Shown in pieces: positions 37,401-49,100 of a DNA stretch of 64,000 nt. The notes under the pieces are model-generated. The model had not been told where the DNA came from, searched no databases, and worked only from the letters and a program-made list of their open reading frames with translations. The DNA is taken from positions 71,236,529 to 71,300,528 of the forward strand of contig CM070873.1 in NCBI GenBank assembly GCA_036365515.1. Reading direction: 5' to 3'. Origin of the DNA: Torymus aiolomorphi (taxonomy: Eukaryota > Arthropoda > Insecta > Hymenoptera > Torymidae). A program made the position numbers and the translations under genes. The number at the start of each line of letters is the position of its first letter. Position 1 is the first letter of the stretch.

Positions 37401-39067
37401 TAACAACAACAACAACAGCAGCTCGAAACCACTCACCGGCCCCTAAAAAGAAACCCCAGAGCGACCACCGCCTCGTCTTATCCAGCGCGCCGCTTTGTAC
37501 GCCGCATGTAGTAGACGCGAAATGAATTTATGCTCGGCGCGAAGCACCGCTGCTACTACATTGTTTCTCGCTCACGGAGATAAGACTTCGGGAGGCTGCG
37601 CGACAGCAGCAACAGCGAGAGAGAGTAAATCGCATTAGCCTCCGAGCTCGCGAGATGTATAGGTCTCGGGGGCGCTTATCAAAACTGCAGCGCTTTATCT
37701 CTCCCCAGGCGTGTCTTTTAATAATGCAACTTTTTTAATGGACTGCCGCGGCTCACGATTGTCGCGAGAAGAGAGCGGAAGAAGGTTATTAATGCAAATG
37801 CGTAAGGTTCGCTTGGATGGTTTAATCCTGGGAGTGAGAGAGTGGTGCGAGGTTTCTTTGAGAGAGGGTTGCGTTGCACGAAAAAAATGGTCCTTTATAC
37901 GGACATCAAGTATTCGTAATTTAAGAGTTCAAAAAGTATTCGAACTACAAGATTACCAATATACACGTAAAACAGTCTGATTTTGGAATCTCGCGTAAAA
38001 ATATGAACTATTGCCAATACATCGCTTAGTAATGGACAATAGTTATTCCAAATATATTGCAAATATATCGCCGCAACAATTGGCAATAGATTGACAATAG
38101 AGCGCCAAACCTCATCCTGCGGAATGTTGACGATATGCTGGCAATAGTTACTAAATGACTTTTTGGTAACTAGCGACAATATAGCAGCAATAGTTCATAA
38201 AAATTTAAATAAAAATTTATTCTCTTAAAACATTACATGAATATTTTTCTAATTATGAAATTTTCCATTAATATTTTACTTTATCTGCAAAAAATACACT
38301 TGACATATATTAAATAAATTTGTCGGCATACAACTTTTATTAATAACTGAAAACATTTTTATAGATATAGTAATTGTTATAGAAATCTTGGATTTCATTT
38401 CGTCGGCCATGACGAAGATAGCGCTGCCCGTGTCGTAGCGATGGTTCCTGGTACAGTCGCGGTTATGGTCTCTCTCCGCTCGGGTTTCAGCAGGTCGTCT
38501 ACGGCGTCATCCGTTGGTGAAGCAGATGCGTCGATGCTCTTCTCCCGTCTGGTGGTTCAAGCGTTTCACGAGACCTATTGACCAGGCTTTACGACTAGCG
38601 TCTAGAGGTTATATACATTCGACACGTCTCGCATGAAACCGATATTCGTATCCTCCCGTCGCAACATCATTATCATCTTTGTCTCCATCGTCCTCATCGC
38701 CGACATCTGCAGTTTTAATAGTTTTTGGAGACACGTAAAGTCGACCTTTGTGAAACTCCGACCTGAAAATATAATACATCGCAAAGCATCTACTTTACAG
38801 CATAACTAAATATTTTATACACGGACAGAAATTTTGTAGTGAAGATTACAAATATTCGAGACAAAATTATTAGTTTCTATGGTAATGGACGGACAGACTG
38901 ACAATTTGAAACTTTTTACCAAAGTGCCTTGGTAAAATTTTTTTTTGGTTAATTTAAATTAAAAAAATTAATTTTTGTTATCCATATTGATGGATATATA
39001 GTATTTTAATATAGAAATAGAAACAGAAACAAGGATGAAAAAACATTAAACTGAAAAAAATTTTTTA

Positions 39068-39139
39068 GGGAAGTGGGATTCGATCCGACGATCTTTGGAT
39101 TGAGAGTCCGACGTCCTATACCGACTGCGTCACGGAAGC
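39068..39139 (-). ncRNA. tRNA-like pol III unit, copy 2
   Basis: Minus strand. The B-box-like GGATCGAATCC is kept; the A-box region reads TGACGCAGTCGG with two extra bases after it. Four of five anticodon-stem positions pair around CTCTCAA. The ends do not form an acceptor stem. Confidence 0.55.
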
Positions 39140-39321
39140 TGTTAGCAACATTCATTTGTATCGCCCTTATTACTTACTGAAAATATGTGTATTTTTTTCA
39201 TTCTAACGTCGCGCACGCCTCTAGTATCAATCTTTTGAAACACAATAATGCGTAGTGTGCATGCGCGAGTAGACAAATGCCAGGTTACTTGGTAAAATTT
39301 ATCAGGTTACTTGCTAAAAAT

Positions 39322-39527
39322 GGGTCTGATGGTTTCAACGTTGAAGTGCAACGAAATAAAAAAAATAATTTATTTTAATGTTTCATATTTTTAATATTTA
39401 TTTTGTGTACATTTAGTGTTTTACAGTATAAAATAACTTTAAAACAAAGGTTTAGATAATATTTCCATTGTTTAATCAATTGTAAAAAATTATTTCGTTG
39501 CATTTCAACGATGCAAACTTCAGACCC
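39322..39527. mobile_element. GGGTCTGA miniature element, innermost level
   Basis: Starts GGGTCTGATGGTTTCAACG and ends GCAAACTTCAGACCC, flanked by AT. Same family as 33847-34065. Confidence 0.85.
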
Positions 39528-40853
39528 ATTGGTAAAATTTATCAGTCACTTAATAACATTTATCAGTTTTCTTAGTAAAAATTCATAGGTAACCTTGTAA
39601 AATGACTAGATCTCAATTTTTACCAGTGTGTCTGGTAATTTTTACTCAGATAGTTTGCTTTTTCTTTTAAATGGTTATGGTAGTTTTTCCTAGGAAACTT
39701 ATAAATTGTATTAGAAACCTGGGAATAACACGGCTTTTGACAGTCTATCCATGCGCTACCAAGGCACCTTGGTAATTTTTACTCTAAAATTTCTCTCTGT
39801 GTAGAAAACTTCAACTTATTTGATATGTTATTCTCGTGACTATCCATTACAGTTCCTCGTAGAAAATATTTACAACTTCTTTAAAAACACAAACTGGAAA
39901 GAATTTTATAGCAAAAATAAGTAACGAGTTGAAAATATTTTCAAGTCCAAACAACATAAATGTATCGACAATCTTAATGTTTAAACAACGTTTCATGCGA
40001 GACGCTGGCCGTAAAGTCTGGTCGATAGGTCTCGTGAAACGCTTGAACCACCAGACAGGAGAAGAGCATCCACGCACCCGCTTCATCAACGGATGACGCC
40101 GTAGATGACCTGCTGAAACCCGGGCGGAGAGCAACCATAACCGCGACTGTACCAGGAACCATCGCTACCACACGGACAGCGTTATCTTCGTCAGGGCCGA
40201 CGAAATGAAATCCAACATTTCTTTAGCAATTAATGTATCTATAAAAATGTTTTCAATTATTAATAAAAGTTGTATGCCGACAAATTTATTTAATATATGT
40301 CTAGTGTATTTTTTTGCAGATAAAGTAAAATATTAATGGAAAATTTCATAATTAAGAAAATATTCATGTAATGTTTTAAGAGAATAATTTTTTTTTAAAT
40401 TTTTTATAAACTATTGCCGCTATATTGGCGCTAGTTACCAAAAAGCCATTTAGTAACTATTGCCAGCATATCGCCAATATTCGCCAGGATGAGGTTTGGC
40501 GCTCTATTGCCGATCTATTGCCAATTGTTGCGGCGATATATTTGCAATATATTTGCAATAACTATTGCCCATTACTATGCGATGTATTGGCAATAGTTCA
40601 TATTTTTACGCGGGATTGCTATAGCTCAATAAAGCGTTGAACTGTGTCAAGTCAATGTTGGGACTCTGCGAGGTCATATTCGACGTGCCTTATTAACTCC
40701 ATGTTGGGCGTCTGAGACGTCGATCGTTGAGATTGCAGCAGTTCCGTGTTTTATTGAATTGTAGCAGTACCAATTTCTACCTCATTATTTCGCTCGTTGA
40801 ATAGTATTATGTTAAAAGTTTTCGGACTTCTAGTAGGACCATTTTTTTCCGTG

Positions 40854-43800
40854 TGGGATTAATCATGCTGGGGTGAGGTGGCTGGGTGAGAGAAATGTTT
40901 CGTTATGGTTTGTTTTAGTGGATATAATTATAGTACGAGTACAAACAGTTTTGAATGTAACCAGATCAATCCCGATGACACAGAATATAGTCGCACATTA
41001 CTCATCTCTATCGAAACTAAATCATATATCCTCGCGCGCATCTGTTCCGAACCGGCGCTTATTCCGATTATCGAGCGATTCGGCGAATCTCTCCGTTTTC
41101 CTTTATTCATTCGCTTCCCTTATCAGCGAAAACACGTGTATATATGCGTGTCTCCGTTATACCTACGCACACCGCTACTGCCGCGTTGTATGCGCTAGTC
41201 ACTGGCACGAACGTAATCTCACTCGAGCGCGCGCACTTGAGACAATAAACGCGCGCAAGTACAGTTTCTCCACGTGTCTGTTGCGCGTATTTTTATGTGA
41301 AATCGGTCATACAGAGAGAGATTTATTACAGTTCTCGCATCGACGGCTGATAATTTATATTAAGAGATAGTAGCAAACAATCGAGCGTAAAATTGATACC
41401 GATTCACTTTCAAATTTTCTCTGTATAGCGTACAAGTATCGACTGCCACTATATACTACCACTCATTCAATTTTCTCCTTGTTATTATGGATTTACCTAC
41501 ATCACTCCTGGAACCTGTAGTCTTTCTACAACCGCAGAGTATAGCCGAATAATGATGAGCTATACTTTCATCCCATTAGCATATTGCACAGAACGCGCGC
41601 GGCGCGCGTGCACGCGATCGATTAACTCTCTCTCTCTCGCGCGCAAAAGAGTATAACCGACCAATAAATCTCGCCGGCGAATTCTAATCGCTCCATCTTA
41701 TCTCCCGCGAGCGGAATGGATTTGTCTTGTTCAATTTCGCGCGGCCGCGAATTGCGCAAGGCGGAGACGACGGCTTCCCGTAAATATTAATCAAGTCCTT
41801 CGTGCTGCGCGGTTGTGTTTTCTTTTTTGGTGGCGGGAACAGCAGCAGCAGGTTGACGAATAGCTGGAGAGTTGGCGAAATAGAGGGGAACAAGAATCGG
41901 CGCGAGAATTTGTATCGTGATCGGAGGTGGCCTATAATCGCGCATTTTAATTGGGTGTGTCGAAGTCACGCTGAATCAATCTCTTATTTTATATTTATCA
42001 AATTTATGTTATAACACTTGGTTCATTTCCGTTCGATAGTTCTCTCTCGTTAACACCGATACCATCAACTTTTAAGAATAGCTGCTACAACTATTTAAAG
42101 AGCCATTCAAGCCGTCCACCATCGACCGTACAAACTCTTTTCGCGTCACCCTAACTCTACACACAAGAAAAAAACCATCGAACCCAATAGTCATCGCTCG
42201 ACTACTCGATCATCCCTCTCCACACATCTATATATAACTAACAATGAATCGGCCACACAACGAGCGTCGATAATCGATCAAACGGGCGCGCGTCTTTTCC
42301 CACCGCGCCGTGTCGACGAACTTTGGCAAGTACAATGGGGGGGGGGGGGGGGGGGGGGGGAAAAAGTTGGTACCAGCAGCTCCTCGTCGTCGGGAGACGA
42401 AGTTTAATAAAGTTATAGCGTATTATTAGAGTAAAAAGAGATTACGTGACCTATGGAAAAAAGCGTCGAAGGCGGTCCGCGGTCGCTTCTCTCCATACCG
42501 GAGACGGCGAGGTTAGGAACAGGAGAAGACGTTTCGGGCGCGTTATGTGTGACCCATCACGTGGTTGCGACACCCTGCGTATATTGTTGATATATTAACA
42601 TTGTTAAATATGACATTCATAATGGTGGATATCACAATTGTATCGATATGTGGTCAATGCGAGTACAGAGGAAAATAAGTCGCATTATTTTTACGCACTT
42701 TATATTCACACACGTGTAACATGGTGGCCATTTATCGGCCGTTACACGCTATACACAACAATATATTTATAAATACCATACACAAGGTAGGTTCTAATCT
42801 TGCACCGATGCAGGAGCCTCCGTGCGTGAACAGTACAATTATTACGCACTTCGTGTCCCCTGCATGGCGGGCCAAGTGGTAAATCAACGACAATAACAAT
42901 TATAACAGCAAGACAAGAAAAATATATATTCATTCACACAGAGACAACAGTATAGACGCAAAAGACGGTTTCTTGAAGGTATTATAGAAAACAAAATAAA
43001 AGAAAATTGCCTCGCCTGCGTCATCGAATGATCGGCTGCTGCTCCTCCTCATCCGTCTTTGGCGCAGGTACTTACACCGCGAGGATTCGATTCCGCTTGC
43101 CTTTTCTCTTTGCCCGTCGCGCGATGACGTCAACGACCATGATTGCAATAACGATAATGGGCACGATACATCGCGGCAATATATATAGGTACCCCGCCTC
43201 CGACACGGGTAGACAGTTTTTCGGAGGCGTACATACACATATTGCGATTATTCGCCCTCTCGGGAAAGCAACGATATGACGGTTATGTGATTGACGCACG
43301 GGTACTCGTACCCGCCTTTCGACGCGTCGAAAAAAAAAAACAGCGCGCGAGTGGAGGCCCACGCGATCGCGCTGTTTTCGCGTTATTCGGGTGATCAAAA
43401 AGCACACGAGTACTTGTATATAGTGCGCATTTGTCTGAAGTGTTGCGGCTAGCGACAAATGGTTTTTGATTCGCATAGCCGCGTAACTTTGATCGGGCGG
43501 TATGAGGTATGGGTGATGACTTAGATCTGCGTTTATTTGGCAATTGTGTTTTTTCAATCAAATGTAGATCTTTTAGCAAGACTGTGTGGTAGGGCAGAGG
43601 ATGGATTGTACTATTGTTGTACCATTCTTCTGTTGAAAGGAAAAATAAACGAGGAGCGTGATGTGACGAAGTAAAGAGAAAGGCAGCGTCGATCGTATAC
43701 TTTATCGTAACCGTTTTTGGCATATTTGTATATTGCGCGATCGCTATTCTAATGATAACGGTAACCCCTCGAGCTTATCAAATGTACCCGCAACTCATAC

Positions 43801-43861
43801 AGCACCGACCATTCGTCCACAAACAAAAAACCAAAAACCAACGAAGCATTACGCCACTAAC
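40854..43861. other. Intron-like tract downstream of the bHLH exon
   Basis: CpG-rich at 41020-41290, 41580-41790, 42270-42330 and 43010-43400. On the minus strand it follows the splice donor at 43861. I searched by eye for a conserved AAILQQTAEYI-like helix-2 exon and did not find it. Confidence 0.5.
42337..42360. repeat. G24 homopolymer
   Basis: 24 consecutive G, followed by five A. Possible quadruplex; the length may be a sequencing artefact. Confidence 0.85.
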
Positions 43862-44279
43862 CTTAGACAGTTTCTCGCCCTCGTGATGTGGTAGCAGAGT
43901 CCTCAGCGACTGGAACCCGGCGTTGATGCTCTGCATGCGCCTGCGCTCGTTGCTGTTGGCGATCTCTCGCCGCAGCCGTTTCTCCTGCTCCATGTGGCTG
44001 CGCGAGGCGGCACGAGTGACGCCGCCGCTTGTTCCACCACTGCCGTTTAACGCCACGTGGTTGCTGCTCGTGCTGGCGGCGCTCCTCTTGTGCGACCGAC
44101 TTGAGGACGACGAGGACGCGGCGCTCGCTGCTGCCGACGACGAGGTCGTTGCCGAGGACACGGTCGAGGGCTGCGACGGCGGTAGCGGCTGATGGTGCAC
44201 CGGGTGGTGTTTGACCTCGGGCTCCTCGACGAAGTCGCTTATCGGTAGGCCCGTGCACTCGTCGACTGTCTCGCCGCTG
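43862..44279 (-). CDS. crp: bHLH exon of TFAP4/AP-4 (cropped) homologue
   Basis: A 418-bp internal exon. The acceptor is TTTTACAG|CAGCGG; the donor AAG|GTTAGT lies right after GEKLSK, phase 0. The exon enters with the last base of a codon. It encodes an acidic start, a long Ser/Ala/Gly/His-rich linker, then EQEKRLRREIANSNERRR and QSINAGFQSLRTLLPH, the basic region and helix 1. The NSNERRRMQSINAGFQSL string is diagnostic for AP-4, a bHLH-leucine-zipper factor that dimerises on CAGCTG sites in the nucleus; in flies cropped acts in growth and branching. Helix 2 and the zippers must lie in later exons, which I do not find at lower coordinates, so the next intron may exceed 43 kb. No first exon was identified upstream. 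The exon sits in a CpG-rich block unlike the AT-rich DNA around it. Confidence 0.92.
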
Positions 44280-44553
44280 CTGTAAAATCGAAGGCGAAAA
44301 TGGGATTACGTTAGTTGCGATGTTTGCGGGTTGTCGTGTGTGCGACGACGGGGTTTGTAGTGTTGTTTTTAAATGGAAATGGTATGATTTTTTGCTTAAA
44401 TTTTATAATGGCACATTTTTGGATTTGGAACGATTTTCTGTAAAATTAGAGCGCTTTTTAAGGGTGCCTTTCACTCCAAAACTCAACTTTTACCTATTAA
44501 TATATATATAGCCTACCTAAAATCTCTCATCAATATGTCCTAGTTAGAGATGC

Positions 44554-44765
44554 TTGAACTTTCGAACGTTCATGGTGAACGAAAGATTTTTGCCATGTTC
44601 AGATTTAGCCGAATTTGGCTACTTAATACATTTAAAAAATGATAATATTTGTATATCTTCACTTCTCAATCTTGCAGACACCACTAAAACCACTACGACG
44701 AATTCTAACGAAAATTAGAAACTTTAAGCTAATATTTCGTTCATTATGAACGTTCGGAATTTCAA
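44554..44765. mobile_element. GAACGTTC miniature element, copy 1 (212 bp)
   Basis: TIR TTGAA(A/C)TTTCGAACGTTCAT. A second copy of equal length lies inverted at 49452-49663. Confidence 0.85.
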
Positions 44766-44939
44766 ATACGTTAGTTAGCTTACAAATACTGTACAAAAGT
44801 CTTAAAAAATAGAATTCCCTCAAATTCTTCCAGGCTATGAAAGTCTACGGTGAACCACTGCACATACTTTTTCTTTAATATAAAATAATAAAAATGTTGT
44901 TGTGATTTAATAATGAAGCTAAAATTAGAAAATTGTTCC

Positions 44940-45538
44940 CCTTTATAGAAATTCATCTATACGAAATGGCCAAGAAGTTAGAAAATAGCTAATAAAACTG
45001 GATAATTAATCGGTATGATGAAACAATTTTTCGACCATTATTTTATTTGGCCTCTTATTGTTTATTGGCCTATTTCTTAGATTAACATAACAACAAAATA
45101 TTCGTATTTGATTTACTGACTAATTTTATCTTTGATGAAAGAGCATTAAAGTGCATTGGATGGCTTACCAAAATATAAATAAATAACATTAACAATAAAT
45201 CATTTGTTGTACTCATTCTATGAATAATTCAGGAAAACTTTTATTTCTCCATCTGATTCTGTCTCTCTCACTCCTTGTCATAACAGCAAGCTTTCTGCTA
45301 GCCATTTCCAGACTAAAGAAACTGATCAGTTTTAATACCTTTAAAATACTCAAGAACAAGCTTGTGCTTATCTTCGAAAAACTCATTCTATTTTTCAATC
45401 TATTGATGGCCAAATAATAGGGGAAAAAGCGTTTCATCGGGAACTAGAAACTGGACAAGAGAAATTCCTATTTCGTAGCAAGTTTCTAATATAAATGGTC
45501 AGTTATTAGTTATAAAATGTTTTGGATTTCTACCAGGG
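44940..45538. mobile_element. CCCTGGTAGAAAT-type element, relative of 18187-18962
   Basis: The right end ATTTCTACCAGGG is clear; the left end (TAGAAATTCATCTATACG) lacks the first bases. It is nested in the centre of foldback F. Boundaries are approximate. Confidence 0.6.
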
Positions 45539-46214
45539 CCGTTTTTCTTTATTTATTTAAAAAATAAGGGAACACTTTTCTAATGTTAGCTTCACTATTA
45601 AATCACAACAACATTTTCATTATTTTATATTAAAGAAAAAGTATGTGCAGTGGTTCACCGTAGACTTTCATAGCCTGGAAGAAATTTGAGGGAATTCTAT
45701 TTTTTAAGACTTTTGTACAGTATTTGTAAGCTAAGTAGGACTAATCTAAAATTTTTATCTATGTCAACCTATTATTTTTTTTTATATTTCATGTATTATA
45801 TTGATGAAGAATTTTAGGTAGGTTATATTAATATAACCTATACATTAATATTATACTTATTAAAATATAGGTAAAAGTTTGAGTTTTGGAGTGAAAGGCA
45901 CCCTTAAGGAAATGGCTTAAATTGAGCAAAATTAATGGAATCAGAGTGAAATTTCGTTGACATTTATATAAATACAGTACAGCATTGCTCGCTGAGTAAT
46001 ATTCTTTTCCAGTTATATTTTTAGCGGATATTAAAATCCTAAACTAAATACGTTAATCACCATCAACTCTCTCTCTCTTTACTCTAAAAATATGAGTGAG
46101 TAATTGATAGTGGAACATTTTGATGGAAATATTGAAATATTTGTAGATACCAAATCCAGTTGAAATAACAATAGCGGCAAATTTACTTTACCCATAACCG
46201 ACGGTAACTTGTGC

Positions 46215-46390
46215 ATATATCGTCGCGCGGTACAAAGAAAAGCCAACTTTGAAGAGCCAGGCGAAGAAAAGCCAGTTTCGAGCCAAAAAAGCCAATGAAC
46301 GACCACATTTTTGGCTTTTTTCGCACGAAACTGGCTTTTCTTCGTCTGGCTCTTCTAAGTTGGCTTTTCTTCGTACCGCGCGACGATATA
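46215..46390. mobile_element. Hairpin MITE with repeated AAAGCCA
   Basis: Arms of about 80 bp, TATATCGTCGCGCGGTAC to GTACCGCGCGACGATATA, with an AAAGCCA/TGGCTTT motif repeated four times per arm and a loop of about 15 bp. No clear target duplication. Confidence 0.8.
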
Positions 46391-46558
46391 TTTTATAAAA
46401 TTTTTCTATCAAGTGAATATTTCTTGCCGACGCTGTCAGAGCAATCAGAAACTCTAAATGGCATACAAAAACTTTCTAAACTATTCTAGGCTTCTCCGAC
46501 AATCCAATTTAAGTTCTAAATTAAGTTCATCGATTTTCCATGAACTGCGAAAATCAAT

Positions 46559-46570
<12 letters not shown>

Positions 46571-46607
<37 letters not shown>
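46571..46607. repeat. (GA)n microsatellite, 37 bp
   Basis: Perfect GA. A second array of 27 bp lies at 46861-46887. Confidence 0.95.
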
Positions 46608-46611
<4 letters not shown>

Positions 46612-46856
46612 TCACTATAAAAGCGTAAACAGCGCTTGCGAACAAACTCGCTTACTCCGCCATATTATATCTACTTTCGTTTTATACACCATACTTTAAT
46701 GACAAAAGATCTAATGAATTCGCTTCCGCTCTCTCTGTCGAAAAACAGAATTAAAGCCATTAAACGAGTTTCCATTATCATCCCTACATGAGCGCAAAAA
46801 CCTTTACAGGCGATAAATTTAAAACGCTCTCTCTCCCTCTCTCATTCGCTCGAATA

Positions 46857-46887
<31 letters not shown>

Positions 46888-49100
46888 CAATTTCCCCCCT
46901 ATGCCAATAAAGGCCAATTTTTCGACCACCGCAAAGTACGTGCTATCGTGGAAAATTAATCGCTCTCGGTTTTTCTCTCTCTGTCTCTCTCCGCAATTTC
47001 CCGACTCGTCGCTTTAACCTTTTTCGCGCCGCAGATCAAAGGGGCGCGCGCGTGCAATCAGAGGCGACAAAGCAAAACAGGAGGTATAGGTCTGTCCTGC
47101 TGCTGCTACTACCAGCTCTCCCGTGACAATTCGTCGCCGTTGTCGACGACGGCGTCCCATCCTTCGTCGCGGGCTTATTTGATTTATGGACTGATACACA
47201 GCGCTGCGGCGAGTGAGGAAAAAGGGACAGGACGACGACGGGAGAAGGAGTTGAGCGCGCGCGCACGGCTGCGGCTTTTAAGGAAATTGAAAGCAGCGCG
47301 CGAAGAATGCGCGCTGGGCGACGTTATGCGTGGCTGACAGCTGAAAGCCGTGCCCGAGGTTCGCGCGTCTGATTCTTATTATGGTTTATTTACCAACGGT
47401 CGTAGTTGTTTTTTTATTTTTGTTTTTGTTTTTTTTTGTGTGATATGGTTGGGGTATTGACGAGTGTTGGTGGGCTGCGAGGTATTATTAGAATGACAGC
47501 CAATGAAAGGTTTGAACGAGCCGGATGCCATGTACATATATACACATACGTAAATCTATCAAAGTATAAAAATGTTCAGAGAAGAGATCGGAGTTTCAAT
47601 TAATATCTAACTGCTTTCTATTGGTAAACGGATTGCTTGCTATAAACGCGTCTGCGTCGCGACGTAAAGTAATAATGGGATTAAACGCTTAAATTTTTTG
47701 CCTGAACAATGTATCGGTAAAAGTAAAAAAATGTCGAGAAAGCGTATCAATTTTCCACGAGTATCGCGCAAACAAGAATTCAGCTACATTCCCGATGATC
47801 TATCCTTACCTACCACTGTAAACAAATAAATTCGCAACACACCGAGAAACTCTAACCAAACAAGACCATCATCCATTCCGCCAACCTCTACAACCCGAAC
47901 CACCTCAACCTTACACCCGCCACCTTCGACACACTCCTCCGGAATCATCCCAGCGTGTTTCGCGCGCGTATCGCCGACAGTACATCTGTTATCGCGGCGA
48001 GTCTCCTCCCTCTCTCTAACCGCGAAGGACATTAATTCACAGATTCCAACTCCACGAGACGTATAAGAGAGCCGTCCGGAATAATCGGACGACACGTGTA
48101 TGCGACGCACGCGCGCGCGCGGCAATCGATCCATCCATTAATCGCGTCGTCGTGCGCCGGTCCTGCGTCACAGTCCTGCTCCCGTTTTCCAGGAATGTCG
48201 ATGTATAGAGGAGCAGCGGGCGGGCGGGGAAATCGATCGCTCGCTCGGCTTCGATTAGGCTATAGGATAGAAGGGAAAGCGAGGACGATCTGCGTATACT
48301 GGTACTTTTTTTTCGGTGCTATGGTACATAGTGGTTGAGGTATTGCGCCTCGGAGGGGGATGGAAAAGTCGCTCGTAATTGGAGTTGATGGGATGGGATT
48401 TTTCGTCGCGTTGAGGGGAAATTAGCTTGCTAGGTTTATCGATGGATTTGTTTAGTTGTAACTGTGCCAGAGTTTTTTTTAATTTTTAATAATGTGAATC
48501 GTTTATGTAACCGTGTATTTTTACAATAAGAAGTCGTACATTCTTAACTCTTACGATACAGAGAGAGCTTTACTTGAAAGAATAAAATCGACTACTTTAT
48601 TTCATACACCCGCATCGAATAAATTTGTAACGATAATAAACAATATATATACTACACCAAAACACGGAACGAAAACAAAGAAAGGGTCGAAGAAGAGGAG
48701 CACGCGCGCAGGAAAAAAAGCGCCGGGGAGATAAAGCGCGCGGCTTAAGGGCGGTTACGGTCGAATAACTCGTCTTTATGGCCAGCTATCGATTATTTAA
48801 AGGTTCTAGGCTACTCCGACCGCCGCAGCCAGCGCGATAAAACTTTTTCTCCACACCCTTTCGCGCGCGCGCGAGAAAGAGAGAGACAAAGCAGTGCGCG
48901 CGCGAATCCGCGTGCTCGGTTATTTAGATATTTATGGCGAGACATATAGCAGTCGAGACTGACAATAATACACCCACCCACCGCTACGTCTGCGTGTGTG
49001 ACACGCGCGCGTGAGAGACGTCGGTTCGGTATATCGATTACAGTTTATCGCCCACACAATGTATACAAAATGCGTTTCTGTTTCTCTCTGACTGTATTAT

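Larger units (their letters stand above)
30312..37876. other. Long non-coding tract with five or six CpG-rich islands
   Basis: Islands lie near 31640-32110, 32560-33060, 34200-34560, 35040-35380, 36480-36800 and 37440-37720. Most have a left flank poor in G and T and a right flank poor in A and C. Short (CA)/(GT) and (CG) runs occur at 31960-32050. A (CATG)n run lies at 34397-34418. No gene recognised. Confidence 0.5.
38820..39801. mobile_element. CACGGACAG element with tRNA-like unit, copy 2
   Basis: Close relative of 24688-25407. TA duplication. The related sequence at 29990-30015 reads TATTTTATAGAAA without interruption and so gives the empty site. It carries the insertion 39322-39527. 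Confidence 0.88.
37987..40617. mobile_element. Foldback element with about 630-bp arms
   Basis: Ends AATC(T/C)CGCGTAAAAATATG. Arms 37987-38641 and about 39988-40617 are complementary throughout, including repeated ATTGCCAATA and ATATTGCAA motifs and a GC-rich inner block. The left arm has about 24 extra bases near 38615. The core is interrupted by the element at 38820-39801. No recognisable protein. Confidence 0.85.
37877..40853. mobile_element. CACGG element, outer shell of a four-level nest
   Basis: The left end CACGAAAAAAATGGTCCT starts at 37877. The right end finishes ATTTTTTTCCGTG at 40853 and its complement reads CACGGAAAAAAATGGTCCT. TG flanks both sides. About 350 bp belong to this element; the rest is the 37987-40617 insertion. 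Confidence 0.75.
44458..45907. mobile_element. TTAA-flanked foldback element F
   Basis: TTAA at 44458-44461 and 45904-45907. Arms begin GGGTGCCTTTCACTCC and share a second block around TTAGCTTACAAATACTGTAC and GCACATACTTTTTCTTTAAT. The left arm is split by the 212-bp insert at 44554-44765; the centre holds another insert. It lies about 180 bp from the bHLH exon, in the intron upstream of it. Confidence 0.85.
45908..49100. other. Intron-like or upstream tract with GA repeats
   Basis: Holds the hairpin at 46215-46390, GA arrays at 46571-46607 and 46861-46887, and CpG-rich islands near 47030-47340, 47960-48260 and 48690-49030. No exon recognised. Confidence 0.45.

Noticed and set aside
42337..42360. 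G24 run as a regulatory quadruplex
   Set aside because: A single homopolymer with no second G-tract pattern; length is uncertain in sequencing.
47784..48134. 116-codon minus-strand frame
   Set aside because: Explained by G-poor skew on the plus strand; no domain or splice support.
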